64,000 bases of DNA from positions 1 through 64,000 of the forward strand of contig JAOAFV010000013.1 of NCBI GenBank assembly GCA_026416095.1, written 5' to 3'. Under the pieces are notes generated by a model, which was given only the letters and a program-made list of their open reading frames with translations, was not told where the DNA came from and did not search any database. Positions 56,063-64,000 of the stretch are shown here, piece by piece. Source of the DNA: Bacteroidales bacterium (GTDB lineage Bacteria > Bacteroidota > Bacteroidia > Bacteroidales > GWA2-32-17). The stretch's first letter is position 1. Each line of letters starts with the position of its first letter. A program made the position numbers and the translations under genes.

Positions 56063-56065
56063 AAA

Positions 56066-57088
56066 TTAACACTTAGCAAAAGGAACTACTTTTAAATCGT
56101 CAACCATTCCCGCTAGGTATTTATAATAACCCACAATGCCCACCATTGCTGCATTATCGGTGGTTAAGAATTTAGGAGGTAAATAAATTTTTATATTTTC
56201 GTTTTCTAATTCTTTAAATCTTCTTCTAACCTCCGAGTTAGCAGAAACACCCCCACTTAAAGTAACTTCTCTTATTCCTGTTTGCTTAACTGCAAGCTTA
56301 ATTTTTAAAATTAAAAAGTCTACAATACATCTCTGATACGAGGCACAAATATCGTTTATATTTTCATTAATAAAGTTTTGATTTTTTTGGATATTATCTC
56401 TTAAAAAGTATAACAAAGAAGTTTTTATTCCACTAAAACTAAAATCCAAATTGGGAATAGTAGGTATAGGAAACTGAAATTTATGAGGATTTCCTTTTTG
56501 TGCACAGTTATCTATATAAGGTCCTCCTGGATATGGGAACCCCATCATTTTAGCAGCTTTATCGAATGCTTCGCCTGCAGCATCATCGAGTGTGTTACCT
56601 ATTATTTCATATTTTAGATAGTCGTGAATAATAATTATTTGAGTATGGCCTCCAGAAATAAGTAATGACAAGTGAGGGAAAGTAGGAAAACTTTGATTGT
56701 CTTCTAATTTTATAAAATGCGAAAGCACATGTGCATGAAGATGATTAACAGCAATTAATGGTTTACCTAAGGCAACAGCCAAACCTTTAGCAAATGAGTT
56801 CCCAACAAGTAAAGAACCCATTAAGCCTGGCCCATTAGTAAATGATATTGCATTTACTTCCGATAATTTTATTGAAGCCTTATCTAAAGCACATTCTAAA
56901 ACCGGTATAATATTTAAAAGATGTGCACGCGAAGCAAATTCTGGAACTACACCACCATATTTGTTATGAACATCTTGGTTATAAACAACATTACTTAATA
57001 ATGCATTGTTTTTTAATATGGCTATCGACGTATCGTCGCAAGATGTTTCTATTCCTAAGATTATTATTTCTTTGTCGTTGAAAAGCAT
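56066..57088 (-). CDS. tsaD: tRNA N6-adenosine threonylcarbamoyltransferase
   Basis: This 340-residue enzyme puts the threonylcarbamoyl group on A37 of tRNAs that read ANN codons. The ASKHA fold begins ILGIETSCDDTSIAIL, and the metal-binding motif NHLHAHVLSH, LLISGGHTQI, AFDKAAKMMGFPYPGGP and SGGVSANSEVR are present. It diverges from tamB with a 37-base gap that holds promoters for both. Confidence 0.98.
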   Translation of the reverse strand: MLFNDKEIIILGIETSCDDTSIAILKNNALLSNVVYNQDVHNKYGGVVPEFASRAHLLNIIPVLECALDKASIKLSEVNAISFTNGPGLMGSLLVGNSFAKGLAVALGKPLIAVNHLHAHVLSHFIKLEDNQSFPTFPHLSLLISGGHTQIIIIHDYLKYEIIGNTLDDAAGEAFDKAAKMMGFPYPGGPYIDNCAQKGNPHKFQFPIPTIPNLDFSFSGIKTSLLYFLRDNIQKNQNFINENINDICASYQRCIVDFLILKIKLAVKQTGIREVTLSGGVSANSEVRRRFKELENENIKIYLPPKFLTTDNAAMVGIVGYYKYLAGMVDDLKVVPFAKC

Positions 57089-57096
57089 TATATTTG
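57089..57096 (+). promoter_or_regulatory. Putative -7 promoter element TATATTTG for tamB
   Basis: A plus-strand TAnnTTTG match directly before the tsaD start, 29 bases before the TTG of tamB, with TTTG 14 bases upstream (spacing short). Confidence 0.4.
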
Positions 57097-57111
57097 TATT
57101 TTAAATTTTTG

Positions 57112-57119
57112 CAAAAATA
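57112..57119 (-). promoter_or_regulatory. Putative -7 promoter element TATTTTTG for tsaD
   Basis: A minus-strand TAnnTTTG match 23 bases before the tsaD ATG. The two divergent promoters in this 37-base gap overlap, so the genes may compete for polymerase. Confidence 0.4.
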
Positions 57120-57125
57120 AGTATT

Positions 57126-60100
57126 TTGAAAAAAATATTATATATAATTATTTTAACAGTATTGTGTAGTGTATGTTGTATTTTTTTGATTTTTAAAAGT
57201 CCTTTCATACAAACAAAAATAATAAAAAAATTAACTACATATATTCAAGACTACTTACATACAAAGGTCGAGATAGGAAGCGTAGATTTTACTTTTTTCA
57301 ATAACTTTATTTTTAATGATATAACAATTTACGATACAACAAACGATACACTTTTTTATGTTAAAACCGTTATTCTTAATACTAATATTCTTAAATTTTT
57401 AAAAGATAGCATTACAATTAATAAAGTACATATAGAATATCCCTTAATTAAAATAAATGCAATTGATAGTATCAATTACAATTATACATTTTTGCAGAAA
57501 CTTTTCGAAAGTAATAATAACTCAAAGAGATCTTCGCGGTTAAGTATTAAACTAAAAAAATTTATTATAAAAAATGGGAGTTTAATAATTAATACAAACA
57601 GTGCTAATAACAATTTTAAAAAATTTTACATTAAAAAGTTAAATTTACATGTAAGCAATTTTTTACTTAAAGAAGATATTGTAGCCTTAAATATAAATAA
57701 ACTTACTTTTAGAGAAAGGTATAAAAACTTAAAATTAAAGAATTTTTCGGCTAACATTGTAAAAGATAATAAAAAAACAAAAATTGAGAAGTTAATAATA
57801 GAAGCAAATAATTCTTTTTTATTTTTAAATAAGTTAATCTTCAAATATAAAAAGTTTAACGATTTAATTGAATTAGACAAAAATACTAAAATTTATTTAG
57901 ATATAAAGAATTCAAGCATTTATTTGAAAGACCTTTCTATAGTATCAACTGTTTTTGAAGAGTTTACAAACGAAAAATTTAGCTTAAGCGGAATAATTAA
58001 GGGTAATTTAAGCAATCTAAAAACAAATAATTTGTTGATAAGCTTATCGAACAAGACATATGTAAAAGGTAATTATAATATAATCGACATTACAAAACCA
58101 GATAAAACTTTTTTTGTATTTAATTTCGATACTTTATCGGTTTTTAAAAACGATATAAAATTTTTAGAAAAATTTATCAATAAATCGATTTTAGATTTGG
58201 CTTCTGAAATAAATACAGTATTTTATAAAGGGAATATACTAGGCTTTCTTAATAATTTTGTTACTTCAGGTTATCTTGAAACTAATATCGGAAAAGTTAA
58301 TTCTAACGTTAAAATTATTATTGATACACTTAGCAAAACTACAACTATCGATGGTTCAATTTCTACCGAAGACTTTAATATTGCAAAAATTATAAAAGGG
58401 AAAAATTTATTTGGTAATATAAGTTTTAAGGGTAACTTAAATTTAATAATAGGACAAAAAGGTTTTAAAGGAAATGGAAAATTAAGTATAAGTAAAGTTT
58501 TTATTAATAATTACCTTTATTCAAATATTGAAACTGAAGGCAATTTTACAGATAAATATTTTGATGGTTCTTTTAGTATTTCCGATCCAAACATAAAATT
58601 TAGTTTTATAGGAAAAGTTGATTTTTCTTCAAAATTACCTGTTTTAAATTTTATGGCAGACTTTAAATACATTAAACTTAATAATTTAAACATTGTAAAC
58701 CCCGATTCTCAATATACTTTATCGTTTATGATTGATTCAAAAATAACAGGCAAAGATATTTCAAATATTTACGGTAATTTGAATATTTACCAGGCTAAGT
58801 TTTACAATAAAAATAAGGAATATAATTTGAATGACATTAGTATTAATATTTCTTCGTTAAACGATAAACATTTATTAAAAGTAAATTCTGATTTTGTTAT
58901 AGCTGAAATTAGTGGTGAATTTTCTAAAGAAAAGTTGCTTGATAATATTAAGGCATTTCTGCTTCCATATCTTAAAATTAAGAATTTTAACGACAATATT
59001 AAAATGTCTCGATCAGAAAATTTTGATCTAAAAGTAAAACTTATTCAACTTTATCATCCTTTGCTTTCATATTTCTTTCCAATAATACACGATTTCTCTG
59101 GTTTAAATTTAAAAATTTTTTTAAGTAATAATCATTATGAAACAAATATAAAAACAGATTCTTTAGTTTTGTTTAATAATATTAAATTAACAAATATAAA
59201 TTTAGAATCTTTTATTAAAAAAGACTCTTTGGTATTTTCTTTGAGTATCGATTCAGTTGTAGCTTCCGAAAAAAATAGAATAAACAATATTATTTTACAC
59301 AATTATTTGAAAAATAACGAAATATCTACAGTTTTAAAAATTGGAAATAATAGTTCATTAATTAAAGAATCAATAGTTACATTAAATTCTCATCTTTCTG
59401 AAAATATTTATCCAATATTTTTTGTAATAAATCCTTCATACATTACAATAATGAACGAGAAAATATTTATAAACAAATCGCAGTTAGCATTGGATACAAC
59501 TAAAATTAATGTTAAACACTTAAGTTTAAATACCTTAAATCAGGGGCTCGAAGTAACTGGAAACATAGGAGCCGATTACTCCGATAGTTTAAGAATTATT
59601 TTCAAAAATATTTTACTTTCACAGCTAAATATTTTTACTTCCGATAATAATTTTACATTTAATGGTAAAGTAAATGGAAGTGCAACCATTTTAAGTGCTT
59701 TGAAAACTCCAATAGTGATAGGTAATTTAAATATAGATACTTTAACTATTAATAACGAAAATTTTGGAAGATTTGAGATTAATGCATCCTGGAATAAACA
59801 TTTACAAAGGATTGATTATAAGGTTAAATCGTATAGAGGTAAAATTAAAACAATAGATGCAGAAGGTCACTATGACAACGAAAACAACATATATGCTAAT
59901 ATTTTCTTAGATAAATGGAGGTTAAATCTTTTAGAACCGTTTGTTAAATCTTTCAGCTCGGAAATTAAAGGTAATCTTTCAGGTAATTTAAAAATAACTG
60001 GAAAAATAAATAAACCTGAAATTAATGGTACGCTTAATTTAGTTAAAGCTGCAATTAAAATCGATTACCTTAATACAAGATATAATTTTACAGGCGATGT

Positions 60101-61457
60101 TAATGTTACTTCGAATGCTTTTGAATTAAACAATATAGATTTATACGATAGCGATGGTAATATCGCAAAACTTAATGGTAAAATAACTCATAATTACTTT
60201 AGTAATATTTACGTCGATTTTAATATAAATACTCAAAAATTTATGTGTTTAAATACTAAGCCCTCACCAGAGCAACTATATTTTGGTACAGTTTTTACAA
60301 CAGGAATTGTAAATATTCATGGATTTGTAGATAAAATTATAAACATTGAAGCCAATGTACAAACAGATAAGGGTAGTATTTTCTTTCTAAACCTTGAATC
60401 TACCGAAGAGTTATCGGAACGTCCATATATTAAATTTGTTAGCTCTAATAAGATTGCAATTGAAGAAAGAAAAAGTATAACAACAGAAGATCTTGGGTTA
60501 ACATTGAATTTCAACATACAAGCAACTCCATATGCGAATGTTGAATTAATTTTTGATTCAAAAACAAATGATATATTAAAAGCCAAAGGTACAGGAAATC
60601 TACGCTTACAATTATCTAATAAAGGAATATTTACTATATACGGAAATTACGAAATTCAAGAAGGTAACTATATGTTTTCTATAAGAAATTTAGTTAAAAA
60701 AGAATTTAATATTGTAGAAGGATCTAATATTACATTCAATGGCGATCCATTAAACGCAGCTGTAAATGTTAAAACATTATATAAAATAAGAACTAATCTT
60801 ATAGAATTAATGCTAGATTCTACCTATAGGGAAAGAACAACTGTTAATTGTTTCTTAAACTTATCGGGAAAACTTACTCAACCAGTATTAAACTTTCAAA
60901 TAGAAATACCAGGTGCAGATAGTAAGGTTACGAGTGTGTTAAATTCGTTAACTGAAGAAGAAAAAAGTAAACAGTTCATTTCTCTTCTTGTTCTTAATAA
61001 ATTTATTACACCTGAACTATATAGAGGCGGTATAAAAACTACCGATTATAATCCAATTGGAGCAAACACTTCAGAATACTTTACAAATCAAATAAATAAT
61101 TGGTTAAACTCTATTTCTAAGAATGTAAATGTTAAAATTAATTATCGACCTGGTTCGGAACTATCGAACGAGGAAATGGCAATTGCTTTAAACACCCAAA
61201 TTTTAAACGATAGAATATCTATACACACAAATTTTGGCATGTCGAATAGTAATCAACCCGATCAGTCATATTTAATTGGCGATTTCGAAATGAATGCAAT
61301 TATAAGCAAAAACAAAAAACTTAGAATGAAAGTTTTCAACAGAACAAATAATAGAATTTTCAAAGAAAACTCGCCTTATACCCAAGGTATTGGTATATCA
61401 TATTCCGATGAGTTTAACTCATTTAAAGATTTATACCAACGATTATTTGCTAATTAG
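57126..61457 (+). CDS. tamB: TamB-family translocation and assembly module protein
   Basis: This 1443-residue protein is anchored by one N-terminal helix (about 4-24) and spans the periplasm as a long beta structure. In Bacteroidota, as elsewhere, such proteins are linked to outer-membrane protein insertion and lipid transport. The N end (SPFIQTKIIKKLTTYIQDYL) is AsmA-like, and the C-terminal DUF490 domain (about 1050-1420) shows GNYEIQEGNYMFSIRNLV and LNLSGKLTQPVLNF. The initiation codon is TTG. The tsaD/tamB divergent pair is common in the phylum. The usual partner TamA is not seen here. Confidence 0.93.
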   Translation: MKKILYIIILTVLCSVCCIFLIFKSPFIQTKIIKKLTTYIQDYLHTKVEIGSVDFTFFNNFIFNDITIYDTTNDTLFYVKTVILNTNILKFLKDSITINKVHIEYPLIKINAIDSINYNYTFLQKLFESNNNSKRSSRLSIKLKKFIIKNGSLIINTNSANNNFKKFYIKKLNLHVSNFLLKEDIVALNINKLTFRERYKNLKLKNFSANIVKDNKKTKIEKLIIEANNSFLFLNKLIFKYKKFNDLIELDKNTKIYLDIKNSSIYLKDLSIVSTVFEEFTNEKFSLSGIIKGNLSNLKTNNLLISLSNKTYVKGNYNIIDITKPDKTFFVFNFDTLSVFKNDIKFLEKFINKSILDLASEINTVFYKGNILGFLNNFVTSGYLETNIGKVNSNVKIIIDTLSKTTTIDGSISTEDFNIAKIIKGKNLFGNISFKGNLNLIIGQKGFKGNGKLSISKVFINNYLYSNIETEGNFTDKYFDGSFSISDPNIKFSFIGKVDFSSKLPVLNFMADFKYIKLNNLNIVNPDSQYTLSFMIDSKITGKDISNIYGNLNIYQAKFYNKNKEYNLNDISINISSLNDKHLLKVNSDFVIAEISGEFSKEKLLDNIKAFLLPYLKIKNFNDNIKMSRSENFDLKVKLIQLYHPLLSYFFPIIHDFSGLNLKIFLSNNHYETNIKTDSLVLFNNIKLTNINLESFIKKDSLVFSLSIDSVVASEKNRINNIILHNYLKNNEISTVLKIGNNSSLIKESIVTLNSHLSENIYPIFFVINPSYITIMNEKIFINKSQLALDTTKINVKHLSLNTLNQGLEVTGNIGADYSDSLRIIFKNILLSQLNIFTSDNNFTFNGKVNGSATILSALKTPIVIGNLNIDTLTINNENFGRFEINASWNKHLQRIDYKVKSYRGKIKTIDAEGHYDNENNIYANIFLDKWRLNLLEPFVKSFSSEIKGNLSGNLKITGKINKPEINGTLNLVKAAIKIDYLNTRYNFTGDVNVTSNAFELNNIDLYDSDGNIAKLNGKITHNYFSNIYVDFNINTQKFMCLNTKPSPEQLYFGTVFTTGIVNIHGFVDKIINIEANVQTDKGSIFFLNLESTEELSERPYIKFVSSNKIAIEERKSITTEDLGLTLNFNIQATPYANVELIFDSKTNDILKAKGTGNLRLQLSNKGIFTIYGNYEIQEGNYMFSIRNLVKKEFNIVEGSNITFNGDPLNAAVNVKTLYKIRTNLIELMLDSTYRERTTVNCFLNLSGKLTQPVLNFQIEIPGADSKVTSVLNSLTEEEKSKQFISLLVLNKFITPELYRGGIKTTDYNPIGANTSEYFTNQINNWLNSISKNVNVKINYRPGSELSNEEMAIALNTQILNDRISIHTNFGMSNSNQPDQSYLIGDFEMNAIISKNKKLRMKVFNRTNNRIFKENSPYTQGIGISYSDEFNSFKDLYQRLFAN

Positions 61458-61510
61458 TTTTTTGAAAGAACCCTTAATATAAATGCACAACTCATTTGTG
61501 TTTATTCATA

Positions 61511-61533
61511 AACTAAAAAATTTTTTATTAGTT
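61511..61533. terminator. Possible bidirectional terminator between tamB and the Rieske-fold gene
   Basis: AACTAA and TTAGTT flank a run of A then T, giving a hairpin with T-rich sides in both directions, between two convergent genes. The base pairing is A/T only, so it is weak. Confidence 0.35.
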
Positions 61534-61539
61534 GAATTT

Positions 61540-61962
61540 TTAGTTGTGAATATATAATATCATGTCGTGTTGGTCAAAAGTTGTTTTGTATGTTTTTAAA
61601 CTTTTTTTTGAAGGCCCACTAATATAAGAGCCGTCGTATATTGAATACGATGAATTACAATGCTCACAAATTAAATATATATTAGTTGAATCAACCCAAA
61701 CCTTATATTTTTTTTCTATCTTGTAAGGACAACATTGATCAATTGCCGAAAATTCTTCATTATTTTTCCTGTAAACTACAATTCCGCATACACCTCCATT
61801 TATGTAAACATAATTTCCTATAGTTTGAAGTGTAATAAAATCTGGATCTGTTAAGTGTAGTGCTATATTTACCGAAACGTCGGGAATATTGTTGTCTTTC
61901 TTGCAAAAAGTAAACATTATAAAGAAATAAATTATTGTAAGAAAAATGTTTAATTTTGTCAT
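61540..61962 (-). CDS. Rieske-fold lipoprotein without intact iron-sulfur ligands
   Basis: This 140-residue exported protein is read from ATG 61962; a TTG three codons upstream is also in frame. The signal ends near Cys20 (FTFC followed by two Lys), probably a lipobox. The mature chain has the Rieske-like strand order: GNYVYINGGVCGIVVYR, then the AIDQCCPY box, then CEHCNSSYSIYDGSYISGPSKKSL. In the two cluster-binding boxes the first His is Tyr80 (C78-P-Y80) and the second box is C99-E-H-C102 with Cys where His belongs. It should therefore not hold a classical [2Fe-2S] cluster. The function is unknown. Confidence 0.82.
   Translation of the reverse strand: MTKLNIFLTIIYFFIMFTFCKKDNNIPDVSVNIALHLTDPDFITLQTIGNYVYINGGVCGIVVYRKNNEEFSAIDQCCPYKIEKKYKVWVDSTNIYLICEHCNSSYSIYDGSYISGPSKKSLKTYKTTFDQHDMILYIHN
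61951..61958 (+). promoter_or_regulatory. Putative -7 promoter element TAATTTTG
   Basis: A plus-strand TAnnTTTG match 13 bases before the ATG at 61972, lying inside the first codons of the divergent Rieske-fold gene. Confidence 0.45.
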
Positions 61963-61971
61963 TAATTTCAA

Positions 61972-62466
61972 ATGAGTAAAGTTTGCGAATGTGTTTACAA
62001 ATGTAATAAAATTATTAATAAAATTTTTTTAAAAATTATTGTTTTAATTTTTCTAATGCCCATAACTACAAAGGGGCAAAAACGCCCATCGCAATATTCT
62101 ATCGATCATGTAAAACCAAGTACCGAAAATAGAATAAAATTTAATTTTCCAACAAAAGAAGAGCGAGAAATAAGAAAATTACAACGTAAAGAAAAAAAGA
62201 AACAGCGCGAGGCGCAAAAAGCCCAAAAGTTACAAGAAAAATTAAAAAAACAATACTGGAAAACCTACAATAAATCTAATGAAATTGGCACAAATCAAAG
62301 TGTATATAAGAGAATGAAAAAAAATCAACGAAAAGCCGAAAAAATTCAGCATAATAAGCCTGTTGAGAATTTTTTTGTAAGAATGTCAAGAAAAAAAATT
62401 AAATTGCCAAAAATTTCAATAACAAAACTTGAATGGCCATGGAAGAAAAAACAATCAAAATATTAA
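61972..62466 (+). CDS. Basic secreted or membrane-anchored protein of unknown function
   Basis: This 164-residue protein has an N-terminal hydrophobic segment (about 18-34, after a Cys/Lys-rich start), which is a signal peptide or anchor. It is followed by a very Lys/Arg-rich chain with a helical KEEREIRKLQRKEKKKQREAQK region (about 63-85). The C end is again basic (KLPKISITKLEWPWKKKQ). It resembles hypothetical basic proteins found in other Bacteroidota, but no function is known. The following gene begins inside its last codons, so the two are coupled. Confidence 0.78.
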   Translation: MSKVCECVYKCNKIINKIFLKIIVLIFLMPITTKGQKRPSQYSIDHVKPSTENRIKFNFPTKEEREIRKLQRKEKKKQREAQKAQKLQEKLKKQYWKTYNKSNEIGTNQSVYKRMKKNQRKAEKIQHNKPVENFFVRMSRKKIKLPKISITKLEWPWKKKQSKY

Positions 62467-62822
62467 TTTGGACAATCGTAATTATATTGTACTTTGTGTT
62501 AAGTGCATATAGTAAAAAAAAGAAAGTCGAACAATCGCAAATTCCTCCTACTAACCGGAAAAATACTAAAGAGCATGAGAAAGAAAAAACTCCTGAAGAA
62601 GAATATGTTAAACAGGAAGTACATCGGCCAATAAGTAACAATGAATTCGAAGAAACCGATACTCTAGAAAAAATTATTAATGAGAATGAAGATCGAAACG
62701 TTCTTGGAAACTTTAAAGTAACCGAAACAAAATACGAAGAAAAATATAAACCTATATTCACTAAGTCGGATCTAATAAAATCAATTATACTTTCCGACAT
62801 AATTAAACCAAAATATTTTTGA
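62439..62822 (+). CDS. Small membrane protein with acidic tail
   Basis: This 127-residue protein is read from ATG 62439; an ATG two codons earlier (62433) is also possible. One transmembrane helix (about 6-23, KILIWTIVIILYFVLSAY) is followed by a short basic stretch and a Glu/Lys-rich, probably disordered tail. A conserved-looking C end follows (FTKSDLIKSIILSDIIKPKYF). It overlaps the end of the basic protein gene and ends 1 base before the HAD start. The function is unknown. Confidence 0.75.
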   Translation: MEEKTIKILIWTIVIILYFVLSAYSKKKKVEQSQIPPTNRKNTKEHEKEKTPEEEYVKQEVHRPISNNEFEETDTLEKIINENEDRNVLGNFKVTETKYEEKYKPIFTKSDLIKSIILSDIIKPKYF

Positions 62823-62823
62823 A

Positions 62824-63483
62824 ATGAATGAAATAATTCAGAACATTGTTTTTGATTTAGGCGGTGTAATAATCGACGTTGATATTGATAAATCGATAAA
62901 TTTATTTTATGCTTATGGCTTTAATAATATAAGAGAAGAATTAGCTACCAATTCTGAATTGAAATTTATTATAGAAAATTATGAATTAGGGTTAATAAGT
63001 GAAGAGCTATTCTTGAATTTTATGAGATCTAAATGTAGTAAAAATCCAACTTTAGCCCAAGTACAAAACGCATGGAATTCGATGATAAAACCTATTAAAA
63101 AAGAGATTTTTAATTTATTAGTAAAATTAAAAGAAAAGTACAATTTATATGTACTGAGTAATACAAACTCATTACATTATAAAGTATATTCAAAAGATTT
63201 TATAGATAATCTTAACGTAAATTTTAAGGAATTTTTTAACCAATGTTTTTTATCGTTCGAAATAAACTTACGAAAGCCCGATTTGAAAATATTTCAATAT
63301 GTAATCGAAAAAGCTAAAATAAATTCTTTCGAAACTTTATTTGTTGATGATATAGACAAAAATATTGAAACTGCAAAACAAGCTGGATTCAAGACTCTTC
63401 TTATTAAAAAAGATTTAATTTCTGAACTTGAAGATTATTTTGGAGTAGAATATCGTTTAGGTACTTTTACCGAAAAGAAATGA
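62824..63483 (+). CDS. HAD-superfamily hydrolase
   Basis: This 219-residue phosphatase-like enzyme of the HAD-IA group has motif I FDLGGVIID (nucleophile Asp and acid Asp/Ile region), motif II LSNTN, motif III Lys in RKPDLKIF and motif IV FVDDIDKN. The cap domain lies at about 20-85. The substrate is not known; relatives act on sugar phosphates and 2-haloacids. Its stop overlaps the ATG of the last gene (ATGA). Confidence 0.93.
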   Translation: MNEIIQNIVFDLGGVIIDVDIDKSINLFYAYGFNNIREELATNSELKFIIENYELGLISEELFLNFMRSKCSKNPTLAQVQNAWNSMIKPIKKEIFNLLVKLKEKYNLYVLSNTNSLHYKVYSKDFIDNLNVNFKEFFNQCFLSFEINLRKPDLKIFQYVIEKAKINSFETLFVDDIDKNIETAKQAGFKTLLIKKDLISELEDYFGVEYRLGTFTEKK

Positions 63484-64000
63484 GAAAAAATAGCTTTTTT
63501 ACCTTTAAGAACTTTATATTAATACTTGCTTTCTCTTTTATTTTGTATGGAAATACAGTAACTCACTCATATAACCTAGATGACTATTTTGTTATAAGAG
63601 AGAACAAACAAGTATTGAAAGGCATCTCGGCTATACCACAAATATTTTCTTCGAACTACTTCGAAAATTCGCAAGTTAAATTTGGTTATCGTCCTGTTAC
63701 AAAGGCAATATTTGCACTTGAAGTTAGTATTTTTGGTAATAATGTTGCTGTTCATCATTTTTTCAATGTTTTTTACTATGCCTTGCTTTGCTTTTTAATG
63801 CTTATTTTGTTGAGCAAAATATTTGTGGGCTACGCTAAACTTTATATATGGGCAATTCTTATATTTTGGATGTTTCATCCAATTCATACTGAAGTTGTTA
63901 ATAGCTTAAAAAATAGAGAAGAAATTATTTATATTATTTTTTCAATTATTTCTATTCTTAACTTTATCAAATATCTTGATAAAGATAAAATATTAAACTT
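63480..64000 (+). CDS. TMTC-like multi-spanning membrane protein (partial, cut by window end)
   Basis: The frame starts at ATG 63480, overlapping the HAD stop, and stays open to the window end (173 codons). Hydrophobic segments at about 10-28, 88-114 and 120-135 surround motifs of the TMTC / O-mannosyltransferase-like GT-C family: a DD pair near residue 39, YRPVTKAIFALE, HHFFNVFYYAL, and FHPIHTEVVNSLKNREEI. Relatives carry C-terminal TPR repeats, which would lie beyond the window. It is likely to transfer a sugar from a lipid carrier on the outer face of the inner membrane; that is inferred from family. Confidence 0.8.
   Translation, partial: MRKNSFFTFKNFILILAFSFILYGNTVTHSYNLDDYFVIRENKQVLKGISAIPQIFSSNYFENSQVKFGYRPVTKAIFALEVSIFGNNVAVHHFFNVFYYALLCFLMLILLSKIFVGYAKLYIWAILIFWMFHPIHTEVVNSLKNREEIIYIIFSIISILNFIKYLDKDKILN

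Overview
The window is a strongly AT-rich stretch of a Bacteroidota chromosome, most likely from a Bacteroidales-like lineage. Three things point there. The gene families are typical of the phylum: PorD/DUF4835, DUF4270, DUF1573 repeats, a MurF-Alr fusion, a zinc-finger-less DksA, propeller/TPR-SpoIIE sensors and TamB next to TsaD. Putative promoters carry the Bacteroidota -7 motif TAnnTTTG. Start codons show little sign of Shine-Dalgarno pairing. No rRNA, prophage or transposase gene is visible, and most of the sequence is housekeeping.

Layout. (1) 1-7.2 kb: tRNA-Ala(GGC) on the minus strand, then on the plus strand a secreted protein of unknown function, a propeller/SpoIIE sensor phosphatase, a double-DUF1573 protein and an aldehyde dehydrogenase. 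(2) 7.2-8.5 kb: 1.3 kb of decayed DNA with an orphan promoter, the first codons of a response regulator and a short inverted-repeat element. A second copy of that element lies at 13.9 kb. (3) 8.5-15 kb: accessory envelope genes (a propeller-transglutaminase, and a barrel-like protein overlapping a large lipoprotein) plus a conserved unknown. (4) 15-30 kb, plus strand: tdk, murF-alr, a WaaE-like glycosyltransferase, lipB, recJ, purS, an OmpA/PD40 protein, a TPR-SpoIIE phosphatase, NlpC/P60, a FtsX/MacB-type permease broken by two frameshifts, and a Wzm/Wzt-type polysaccharide exporter. Many of these overlap or abut. (5) 30-38.3 kb, minus strand: thrS-infC-rpmI-rplT-dapB-lepB-lepB paralogue-methyltransferase-wbqC, apparently one long operon, with a Spy-like gene at its end facing it. 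(6) 38.3-43.6 kb: a non-coding gap with a two-repeat CRISPR-like locus, then ileS and a DksA-like gene, then another non-coding gap. (7) 43.6-55.2 kb, minus strand: glgA-like, DUF4270, glmS, bamD, rpoZ, coaBC, porD, recN, prolyl oligopeptidase and a deoxynucleoside kinase, nearly gapless. (8) 55.4-64 kb: purQ, tsaD diverging from tamB, a Rieske-fold lipoprotein, two small envelope proteins, a HAD hydrolase, and a TMTC-like membrane protein cut by the window end.

The main theme is envelope building: peptidoglycan precursors (glmS, murF-alr, dapB), outer-membrane assembly (bamD, tamB), secretion (porD, lepB), lipoproteins and glycan export. It is interleaved with translation and nucleotide genes. 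The most unusual items are a signal peptidase I paralogue that has lost both catalytic residues, a nested hairpin between rpmI and rplT, the orphan CRISPR-like pair of repeats, and the short inverted-repeat family next to gene debris. I did not find a clearly new multi-gene system.
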